Shown one piece after another: positions 54,782 to 64,000 of a stretch of 64,000 nucleotides of DNA (the first letter of the stretch is position 1; each line of letters opens with the position of its first letter). Source of the DNA: Liquidambar formosana (Eukaryota > Streptophyta > Magnoliopsida > Saxifragales > Altingiaceae); assembly GCA_039720395.1 (NCBI GenBank), contig CM077824.1, positions 15,566,046 to 15,630,045 of the forward strand, written 5' to 3'. A program made the translations under genes and the position numbers. The notes beneath the pieces are model-generated. The model did not search any database and was not told the origin of the DNA. It saw only the letters and a list, made by a program, of their open reading frames with translations.

Positions 54782-57700
54782 GTGCCTGTTTGGGAACACT
54801 TCTGGGCGGCCCAAACGCACTTCTAGGACCCAAAAGCACGTTCAGGGCCTGTTTGGGTAAAAAAATCAAAAGAGCTTTCAAGCCCAAAAGCGCGTTGGGC
54901 CAGAAGCTCATTTTTGTTGCTTCTCCAAAACTGATGCCGGACCGTGATGCGGGAAGCTCATTTCTGTTTAATGAAACTTTTCAAATTCCAAACGTGCCCT
55001 CACATTACACACTGACAGAAAAGAAATACCCTTTACATCCTGGACCCTTCGACCTCCCCTCTCGCCCCTGTTCCCACCGTCATTGTTTGAGAACAGGCAC
55101 GAAACCATTCTCTCTCCCGCCTCTCCCATCTCTCCGACGGCTTTGAAGATTCACCGGTCGGTGCTCCAGCGGCTTGTACCAGGTAAAACTCTTCTCTCAT
55201 ATTCTTTTGTTCTACGTTCTATAGGTTTTCTTCTTCCTAATCTTCTAGGGTTTTTTCTTTTTGATATTCTAGGGTTAAAGATTGGGCATATATTCAAATC
55301 GAAAGAAACTAATGAAAAAAGTATAAAATTTGGGGTTAGGATTTGTCTATATTCAATTGATTAGGGTAATATAATCTGAGGTTTTGACGTTAGCTATCTG
55401 CTTTTGCTTTTGCTACTTTTTCAAGCGTTAAAAGAGGAGCGTAGGATGTTGAAGTTGAAAGATGGCTTCATTTCTTGATGTTTAGATAATCCGTATAATT
55501 CCTACTGGAATTGTAGTGATTGTCTCATGTGCATATTTGGGAATGTAAAATGGGTTTTATTCTTTAATTTCTGTTACCCATGGAAATCTCTTGTACTTTC
55601 TCCCCTTTTTTTCCTAGAATTTCTCATGTGCATATTTGGGAATGTAAAATGAGTTTTATTCTCTAATTTCTGTTCGAACTTGTGCATTGAACAGTAAGAC
55701 AATTGATGTACATTACCTTGTGTTTCCAATCGTTTCTTTCTATAAGAAAATTCTACATTTATTAAAAAAAAATTGAGAAAACATGAAAAAATCTTCATAT
55801 AGATAAAAGTAAAAGCACATCTTTTGCCACCCTAGTACCAGCTACGCATTGCATAAGAAGGCCAAACTAATAAGGAGTCGCGTTATCCTATAGAATAAAT
55901 ATGTGCCTTTGGATGCTGAGAAGGAAAGCTCAGTGTGCATGCTGAGAAGGAATCATCATGAAGTTTTAAGAATTGCATCATTTATAATAGTAAATCTTCC
56001 AATCTGTCCTTGTTAATGTTGAAAGATGAGATTTAAAGAAGCAAAAAGATAGAGAGAATAAAAAAAAATAGCAATTATCAAGCACTGTCCAATTTGTAGA
56101 GGCAATAAACCATTATAACAATGAGAAGCTATACAACTCACCAGCTCATGAACATTGTTCATTCCTCCTTTCACTTTTAGAATAAATATATTGAACATCA
56201 CCTTGCTCATTTGATCGAATTTTTTTTATCATTGTTCTCTTATTGCTACACAACCATGAACATTGTCAATCACATTCAAATTGAGAAAGGAAATTACGGA
56301 TAAAATAAAACAAACATTTACAAGTGACCTCAAAACACATGCCCCCTACTAATAGAGGATGCCAAAGAGACGAAAAATCATGAGGATATTACCAATAGCA
56401 TGCTTTCGCCAAGAGCAAGGATACACCTGGGAGGACGCATGGAACAGCCCTTTAATGTAGCAGTTTGAAACTAAGTAGGACAAACATTCTAATTAGAGAA
56501 TTCAATTAGTCAGAGCAATCAAAATTAGAACACATATAGATCGATGTGTATATAGGTACTTAGGGGACATCACCTCTTTAAAGATTAGATCCTTTTGTGG
56601 TGTGCAATTAGATTCTGCAGATGATCTACCACTTTGTGTGTGTTTAGGTTATCTTATCTTGGAAAAATAAAATAAAATAAAATAAAACCCGTAAGATTTA
56701 AAGGATAAGAAAACATCTCTTTTAGGTACTTCTATTGAATGTTGGGTCGAGTGGACTCATGTATTGTGGAATAAGATTAGGCCAACAAACATCTTTGGGT
56801 TAACAAATCACAAGGTTCAAATTTTTTGCTGGTTCTTGGTTCTATCAAGTTCAAGCCCAATACCAAAGTGCAAAAATACATAAGCCTCCCATCAATTGTT
56901 GATCTCCAGTAACATTTTTAGGGCATGGTTAGTTACATTTTCGAAAAAGAAATGGTGTATGATTTTATTTATTTATTTATTTATTATAGAAATGATCTCT
57001 TTTGGGGGATGCCAATCAATGTAATAAAGGTAAAAGGAAGATCCGAAGGAAAGTCAAATGTAGGTACAGTTTTATTACAGTTTTATTATGTATATTTATG
57101 GAGTGCTGTACCTATTCCATTGCTAATGGGGTCCAAGACCTTAAATTCAATTGGAACCATGATCTATTTGAAAGTAGACGCGACTTGCAGGGCTGACCCT
57201 TTCAAGATAGAGAAGCAAGGGTGGGTGAACTTAGTATAGGGATTGTCATGTACAGGGAACCTAACATAGAGTGGCTTTTCCATAGAACCGACATGACTGG
57301 TTTTTTCAATACGACAGAACAGCAAAAAAATGGTACCACAAGGTAACAAAATCATTAGGACTAGAGGTACAACTTGGGCGAGTTAAATCCATCTTACTCG
57401 AGCTCAGGGGTGGAACTAGGAATTGATAGTTGGGTGGTCAGATTGAAAAATTATAGATAAATTTTTTTTCAATACCACAAAGTCTTACCATATTATTATG
57501 GTATAAAATAATATAAAAATGATTTATTTATAATGGATTAAGATTGTGGGACATATACAATTTTCAATAACTTATTGCGTGACTTATATTTTGTAAAAAC
57601 CCAAGGTTGAATTCAATTAGTCAGAGCAATAGGTGATATTGATTCGTAATAGTTCATTTAGTAATAGTAATTGTTTGAGTAATATTTGAGCAAGGGAGGT

Positions 57701-58045
57701 GCTGAAAATGAAATGTTTTGTTACTCTTCTGAAATAAAGTTAGACCACCCACATGTTCATTTGGAGAAATGCTTCTTAGTATGCGGAATTGTCCCAACTT
57801 GTGAGTGCATTTAAAATCCCAAGTGGGGGTGGGGCATAGGACAACCTTTCATCTTTACAGCAAGGGATCAGTTTTTATTTTTTGCTTCTTATTTTATTTT
57901 TTGCTTCTTCAAGTCTTGTTGAAGCTATTTTTGTTTAAAAGATGTAAAACCATGAGTCAAAGTAAACTGTTTTCAATACTTGCTAGTGCTAGTGCTTGAC
58001 ATAATATTACAAATGATTTGTATAATACCATAACATGTTTACTAG
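54782..58045. other. Harbinger 5' region without recognised gene
   Basis: A pyrimidine-rich leader (54990-55180) may hold the start of transcription, with a possible donor at CCAG/GTAAAA near 55181. The rest is AT-rich. At about 57410 a CAGGGGTGGAACTAGG motif resembles the left end of the hAT MITE at 50248, but no matching right end was found, so it may be a truncated nested insertion. Confidence 0.5.
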
Positions 58046-59087
58046 ATGGCAAGTGTGGTTGCAAAAGGTAAGGGAAGGCAAGTGAGGTCGAAAAAGGTAA
58101 GGACAAGGATAAGGCAAACTGGGATGCTAAGGCACATGACATATGGGTGGATGTTTTTGTTGCCGAGGTTCGAGCTGGTAATAGGACAGGGACAACCTTT
58201 AGCAGGCAGGGCTGGAAAAATTTGGTGGCAAATTTTAATGCTGCCACAGGAAGAGATTATGATAGAAAGCAACTAAAAAACCGCTTGGATACTGTGAGAA
58301 AGGATTGGGTGCTATGGGAATTTTTAGTAGGGAAGGAGACTGGACTTGGGTGGGATTCTGAAAGGCAAACAGTTGCAGCTGACGATGAATGGTGGGAGAA
58401 AAAGATACAAGTAGGTAGTTTTGAATATATTTTTATAGTTATAAATGCAATATAATTTTTTATCTAATTATTTTTTTTAATACACAGATGAATCCAGAAG
58501 TTGCAAAATTTCGTATAAAGGGGTTGGATCACTGCCATAAGTTGGATGAAATATACCGTCCTGTGACAGCCACTGGAGCCAGGGCTTGGGCACCTACCTC
58601 TGGGGAACTACCTCCTATGTATGAAAATTGCCCTACAGAAAATGATGGTGATGCAGGGAGTGATGAATCTGAGGGAGATGATCTTCGGGGTGTCTCGGCA
58701 TTGGACAACATCACTACAAATTTTGGTAGTGGTGTTGGACAAAAAAGAGTGCTCAAGCAAGGCAAAAAAGGAAAAAAGCTATCTGCAGCTACAAAGTTGT
58801 CTAAACAACTTGATAGGATTTGTGATGCGGTTGAAAGTCGAACTTCGGTTAACTCAATGCGATCAGATATACTTGGGTGTAGCATTCAAGAGGTCCTCAA
58901 TCACATGGCTACAATGCCTGAATGGCCAAGAAAGAGTGAGCTTTTCATGTTGGGAACCAAATTATTCATAAAGAAAGAGAATAGGGAGATGTTTGTTGGC
59001 TTGGGGGATGATGACACACGACTTGAGTGGTTGAAACAAGAGCAAAGGGATAGAAAAGCAGCTTGTTCGAATTGTTGTGGAACTTAG
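58046..59087 (+). CDS. Myb/SANT-like DNA-binding protein of the Harbinger element, probable frameshift
   Basis: Harbinger elements need a Myb/SANT-like partner that binds the ends and brings the transposase to the nucleus. Here a first exon encodes NWDAKAHDIWVDVFVAEVRA, FSRQGWKNLV, RKQLKNRLDTVRKDWVLW and DDEWWEKKIQ, which is the family's trihelix-like domain. A 77-base intron (58411-58487) follows, then a 200-codon exon (58488-59087) beginning MNPEVAKFRIKGLDHC. The only plausible ATG, at 58046, is in another frame; the domain frame has a stop at 58069. About one base seems to be missing between 58046 and 58081, or the true start lies in an unseen upstream exon. The C-terminal exon is fully open. 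Confidence 0.7.
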
Positions 59088-59447
59088 GGAAGCCTCTTGG
59101 TTATTATATTTGAATTTGCGGTTATGTATTGTTATTGCCACATGTTGGCTACACAGAACCAATGTTTTTTTATTGCCGTCTAGGTAGAACTTATGTTGTG
59201 TGGGATTTATGAACTTATGCTTATTATGGATGCTAATCATATGCTTATTTATTTTTGAAATGCTTAACGTACTAGAATTTATTTCTCATGGAATTGCTTG
59301 ACTTAAGTGATATTTGATTAAATTAGGAGTATGGATGACATGTATTAGTAATGCTTTCCATAAATTATATTTAAACATATTAGGAATATGGATGCTATTT
59401 TTGGTATATGCATTTACTAAATTTTGTTCATTTGGAAATTAGGAATT

Positions 59448-60776
59448 ATGGACGATGAAGAAATGGATGACAACACTTTTTATTCACTTGTTCTTGGGGC
59501 TGTAAGTAAAGTAGTATCTTATCATAACAATTTCCTAGTCAAGGAACCTTGTAGGGACTCTCCTCACACGGGAGTGAAATTTATGATGGAGATACTTCAT
59601 GGGAATGGCACACGTTGTCATGAAATGTTTCGTATGGAGAAACACGTATTTATGAAATTATGTGACAGGCTTAAAGGTTTAGGACTACGTGCAACTCGGG
59701 GGGTAATGTTGGAGGAGGCAGTTGGTATGTTCTTAATGACGTTAGGGCATGGTGTTGGAAACCGAATGATTCAAGAACGGTTTCAACATTCTGGTGAAAC
59801 AGTTAGTAGGCAATTTGCTAATGTGTTACATTATGTGTCATGTCTAAGCAATGAGGTGATAAAGCCAATTGACAATTATGATGAAGTCCCATCACATATT
59901 CGAAGGAATCCAAAGTATTGGCCATACTTTAGGGTAACTTTTGCACACATTCTTATTATAAACTTATGTTTTTATTTACCTATATATATAATATGTCCAT
60001 TTTTGCTATTGGTAGGATTGCATTGGCGCAATAGATGGGACTCATGTTCGAGTAAAACTTCCAGTGGAGGAGCAAGCCCCCTACATTGGTAGGAAAGGCC
60101 ACCCCACTACGAATATTATGGCTGCATGTGGGTTTGACATGAAATTCACATTTGTGTGGCCGGGATGGGAGGGAAGTGCGCATGATACACGCATATTCTT
60201 TGATGCATTACGGGATCCGAAATTAAAATTTCAAAGACCTCCTGGTGGTACGTATTGAGTTTATATTTATATATATTTTCTTTTATATATATATATGATG
60301 AATTGCAATGATTTATGGTTCCTAATTTAATTGCAGATAAATACTATTTAGTTGATGCTGGCTATCCTAATATGAAGGGTTTCTTAGCCCCATATAAGGG
60401 AGAAAGATATCACCTTCCCGAATTTCGAGGTGGTAGTCAACCTCGAGGGCCTAAGGAAATATTTAACAAAGCTCATTCATCCTTACGAAGTGTGATAGAG
60501 CGCACATTTGGTGTGTGGAAGGCACGATGGGCCATCTTGGATAGCATGCCTAATTATAAGATTGACACACAAACAGCTATTATTGGTGCATCAATGGCGC
60601 TCCATAACTTCATAAGAAATGAGACCATTACTGATATGGCATTTCAAGCATTTGAGGATACTGAAGATTACTTGCCTGTTGAAGGTGGTGATGAGTCAAA
60701 TTTTCGTGTAACAATGGATGATAGTGTGATGGGAGTTATTCGTGATAATATTACTAGAGAGCTTACGGGTATGTAG
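59448..60776 (+). CDS. PIF/Harbinger transposase (HARBI1-like nuclease), intact
   Basis: Three exons, 59448-59933, 60016-60247 and 60337-60776, with short GT-AG introns of 82 and 89 bases, join to 385 aa. This is the usual size for the family. The N-terminal part holds a helix-turn-helix-like region (FRMEKHVFMKLCDRLK, HSGETVSRQF). The DDE catalytic set is present: D of GAIDGTHV (about residue 169), D of GSAHDTRIF (about 219) and E of VIERTFGVWKARW (about 294), with LVDAGYPN and ALHNFIRNE between and after. It cuts and joins DNA at the element ends with a TWA target. Start chosen at MDDEEMDD just after an AG that may end a leader intron. No stop or frameshift was found, so it could be active if its partner protein is supplied. 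Confidence 0.92.
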
Positions 60777-60965
60777 ATGCCAAATTATTGTATTAACCTT
60801 CTTTTTTCTTTTTGTTTTTTGGGTAGAAAGACAATTCCAAACTATAGGCATTTTGAACAAAACGGTTGACTTCTGAGTAAAAGCACGACTGTCTTTTTAA
60901 GTTATAGAGAAATGTCATATTATTGTATGTTAGGATCTTATTATTAGTATTATTATTTTAATTAT

Positions 60966-60996
<31 letters not shown>

Positions 60997-61358
60997 TATG
61001 AAAAGAACTTTAAACTATGGTAATTTTCAACAAAATATTTGACTTGTAGTTTTTGCATGATCCTCTTTTAAAGTTATGCACTTTAATAAAATTAGAGTAA
61101 AAGCACTTTTATTGCCAAACAGGCTAAATAATAAGCACTTATGGTAAGGGTAATAGTGTCATTTCAGGACTACAAGTCACTTCAGGACTTTACTTGCCAA
61201 ACAGGTAGAAAAGCACTTTCAACATCCAACAGCACTTTTGAAATACAATTCCCAAACGCAATACCAGCTTCCACTTCTCTTCTGCTACAACAAAAGCCTT
61301 CCACTTCTCTTCTGCTACAGCAAAAGCTCTAAAAGCCACAGTGTTCCCAAACGAGCCC
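60777..61358. other. Harbinger 3' region
   Basis: Non-coding, with (TA)n at 60965-60992 and a short tandem repeat (CTTCCACTTCTCTTCTGCTA twice, near 61270 and 61299) just inside the end. Confidence 0.7.
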
Positions 61359-61361
61359 TTA

Positions 61362-61590
61362 ATTTACCACTCCACCCACTTCCTCACCAACCATTAAGGA
61401 ATTAAAAGAGGTAAACAAAAAGTTATATATAGGTTACACTTGCATTAAACCATTACAATAAACTAAAATAAAAATAACAATCAATTACTGTAAAAAGGGA
61501 TTTTACGTGCAGTAAAATATGGTTGAGATTTTTATAAGACTAGCGCGCACAAGAGTTCTAACACATAATTACTGTAAAAAGGGATTGTGA
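61362..61590. repeat. Right half of the segmental duplicate split by Harbinger
   Basis: Continues the 6840-7070 match: CCATTAAGGAATTAAAAGAG, TGTAAAAAGGGATTTTAC and ATATGGTTGAGATTTTTATA. Ends where 7070 and 61590 diverge. Confidence 0.85.
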
Positions 61591-62055
61591 CCAGAGCCGG
61601 TCCTGAGTTTTTGGGGGCCCTAGACGAACTCCTAAAATGGGGCCCTTTATACATATTCACACGCACAAACAAAATTTATACCTAACAATTTTGTTTCCCT
61701 AATACACACAAAATTTGCTTGCATATATGATTACTAAAATTTTCTTATATAGATTAATATAAAAAATAAATCTTTATAAGAACTAAAAATAAATGAAATT
61801 TGATCTTCTTCCTTTATAATTTAATAAAATTCGCATATATAAAAGGAAGAAAAAAAAAACAAAATGTAAAGTTATAATACCAAGAAGAAATGAACCAACT
61901 GTGTCAAAAGAATCATTTAAACATTACTCTTCTTGCATTTTAGCTGTAGAATCACTAATTAAGCTAGCATAATCAAGTTTTTTTACCATATCAATTTCAA
62001 TGGATAATATAGCTAAGAGGAAGGCTATTGTCATCACATAAAGTACTATATGCCC
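61591..62055. mobile_element. Possible terminal fragment of a transposon
   Basis: AGAGCCGGTCCTGAGTTTTT and GGGGGCCCTAGACGAA form a phrase seen at ends of dispersed plant elements. No partner end or target duplication was located, so the class is left open. Confidence 0.35.
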
Positions 62056-62804
62056 TCCACTGTTGGCTCAAAGCCAAGGCAACTTAGGCCATTGCCTAAG
62101 GCCCCACACCGAATTATCGAAAAAAGGGCCTTACACCAAAAATGGTATTCTGTTTTTTGTCCATTACCTATGGCCTCACACTCTCCTCATTTAATTCAAT
62201 TCTTTTTGTCATTCCTTGACAAAGTAATCTTTTTTTTCCTCTTAATTTTGTTTTTCATTTCCAAAAGTAAGATGAATTATTCTTTTCAAACTATACAGAG
62301 AGCTTACTGATACTATGTATATTTATATTATTATTATTATTATTATATATATATATACAAAAGAGTATGGTAAATAACAAGGCTCTATGGCCTTTCCTCT
62401 AAAATATTGACAACTTTTCTTTTCTTTTCTTTTTGTTCACTAAAGGGTAAGATGGTAGAAGGGGGAAAGCCATAGGACCATACTTTGGCATGAATGGATA
62501 GAAGCGATAAAATAGCATTCAAGACTAACGAGTATGCCAGATACAAGTGACTCTTAATCATTGGTCAATAATTTAATACAATTTCATGGACTAAGATAAA
62601 TCCCAAAATTTAATCCCCGTCTTTCAGCACTCTTCAAAATTTTCATTCAAACTGTACATTTCATTTAGCCTATTGGCCCTCACCTTTCATTCAAAGAAGC
62701 GTTTTAAATTCTTTTCAAGTATTTATTTAATCATCGGATTGGTATAAAGCATATCAATCGGTCAAGTCGACTAGGTCCCAAACTATTAGTTTTTTAGTTG
62801 ATAA

Positions 62805-62844
<40 letters not shown>

Positions 62845-64000
62845 CTTATATTTTATCATTAGTTGGTAATGATGTGTTGTATTGTTATTGTTGTTTTTCT
62901 CTCTTCTTTTTTTTTTTAATATCTATTTTACGTTATTTAATTAAATTTACATATGCAAAAAGTCAAAATCTATAATAATGTTATTAGTCATAATTATAAA
63001 ACATCTTATGTTGTTTTTACTGCCGGCTCAAAGGCAAGGCAACTTATGCCACCGAATTACCGAAAAAAAGGCCTCACACCAAAAAGGTATTGTGTTTTTT
63101 GTTCATTACTTGAGGCCTCATGCTCTCCTCATTTAATTCAATTCGTTTTTTTGTCATTCCTTGACAAAGTAAATTTTTTTTTTTCTCTTTTTTTTGTTTT
63201 CCATTTCCAACAGTAAGAGGAATTATTATTTTTAAACTATACAGGGAGCTTATTGATATTATGTATATTTATACTATTATATATATATATAAAGAGTATG
63301 GTATATAACAAAGCTCTATGGCCTTTCCTCTAAAATATTGACACCTTTTTTTTTTTTTTTTTTTTTGTTCACTGAGGGTAAGATGGTAGAAGGGAAAAAG
63401 CCATAGGACCATATATCGACATGAATGAATATATGAGATGAAATAGCATACAAGACTAACAAGCATGCCAACTACAAGTGACTCTTAATCATTGGTCAAT
63501 AATTTAATACAATTTCACGGACTAAGATAAATCCCAAAATTTAATCCCCATCTTTTTCCAAAATTACCATTAAAACTATACACCTTCACCTTTCATTCAA
63601 AGAAGCGTTTTAAATTTTTTTTGAGTATTTATTTAATCATTGGATTGGTATAAAGAGTATTAATCAATCAAGTCAATTAGGTCTCAAACAATTAGTTTTT
63701 TAGTAGATAATGATATGTATTTATTAGTAGTTGATAATGATATGTTGTATTGTTATTGTTGTTTTTCTCTCTCTATTATTTTTTTAATATCTATTTTACG
63801 TTATTTAATTAAATTTACATATACAAAAAGTTAAAATCTATAATAATGTTATTAGGCATAATTATAAAATATCTTATGTTGTTTTGTGCATCACACGGTT
63901 GACTCTAGTTAATATATTAATATTAAATATTGAAGAGGCCTCACTTAGGATTTTTGCCTTAGGCCTCAAAGTGTATTGAGCCAGCCTTAGGCCTCAAAGT
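62056..64000. repeat. Two tandem units of about 0.95 kb with inverted outer ends
   Basis: Unit 1 starts GGCTCAAAGCCAAGGCAAC near 62066, unit 2 GGCTCAAAGGCAAGGCAAC near 63025. Both go on with CACCGAATTA, CTCCTCATTTAATTCAATTC, CATAGGACCATA and AATTTAATCCCC. After unit 2 the DNA ends GCCTTAGGCCTCAAAGTG and TTGAGCC, inverted to the start. It runs to the window edge. No coding capacity. Confidence 0.65.

Larger units (their letters stand above)
54782..61358 (+). mobile_element. PIF/Harbinger DNA transposon, 6577 bases, likely autonomous or nearly so
   Basis: Terminal inverted repeats GTGCCTGTTTGGGAACACT and AGTGTTCCCAAACGAGCCC match at 16 of 19 positions. TTA flanks both ends (54779-54781, 61359-61361), the target of this superfamily. 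The uninterrupted paralogous site is at about 6825-6842. The element carries the two expected genes: a Myb/SANT-like protein and a DDE transposase. A second inverted pair lies inside (GGGCCTGTTTGGGTAAAA near 54846 and TTGCCAAACAGGC near 61107). Confidence 0.93.

Noticed and set aside
54760..55146. 128-codon open frame at the left end of the Harbinger element
   Set aside because: It starts outside the element, runs through the terminal repeat and has no family resemblance; chance frame in a leader.
57410..57760. Second hAT MITE nested in Harbinger
   Set aside because: Only a left-end-like motif is present; no inverted right end or 8-base duplication was found.
1..64000. tRNA, rRNA or other structured RNA genes
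   Set aside because: No stretch with convincing tRNA A and B boxes or rRNA-like sequence was seen by eye; a covariance-model scan would settle it.

Overview
The window is nuclear DNA of a flowering plant, most likely a eudicot. The evidence is spliced genes with GT-AG introns, a subfamily XII type leucine-rich-repeat receptor kinase (LRR-RLK) pair, a Raf-like MAPKKK fragment, and dense plant transposon families (PIF/Harbinger, CACTA, hAT, Mutator-like foldbacks, Stowaway, Tourist-like). I could not assign a species.

Layout. 298-751: three exons of a CTR1/EDR1-like Raf kinase that enters from the left; the following exons are not recognisable. 4161-4991: one end of a CACTA element, packed with about 17 copies of a palindromic motif. 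5.4-9.7 kb: old repeats and MITEs. 10986-23562: LRR-RLK gene A, apparently intact (1209 aa as exon 1 + exon 3 + exon 4), with an 8.4-kb first intron that contains a possible 97-codon in-phase cassette LRR exon and many MITEs. 23.9-33.3 kb: duplicated promoter-proximal blocks, a Ty3 integrase scrap and foldback elements. 33518-40009: LRR-RLK gene B, a close paralogue broken by a one-base deletion in exon 1 and carrying an altered APE motif. 40.3-54.8 kb: a patchwork of repeated blocks that include decayed LRR-coding pieces, plus several well-bounded small transposons. 54782-61358: a 6.6-kb PIF/Harbinger element with an intact-looking three-exon transposase and a probably frameshifted Myb/SANT-like partner gene. 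61.6-64 kb: tandem copies of another repeat.

How it fits together. The receptor genes look like cell-surface immune receptors: signal peptide, LRR ectodomain, one membrane span, and a non-RD kinase with HCD in place of HRD. Local segmental duplication made the A/B pair and about 15 copies of a repeat that carries an LRR relic. The duplications also act as an internal control: for four transposons an empty version of the insertion site is present elsewhere in the window, which fixes their ends and target duplications.

I found no convincing new multi-gene system. The most interesting observations are the phase-1 LRR cassette exon flanked by splice sites that arise from LRR codons themselves, and the recurrent insertion of one foldback family at almost the same site in paralogous blocks.
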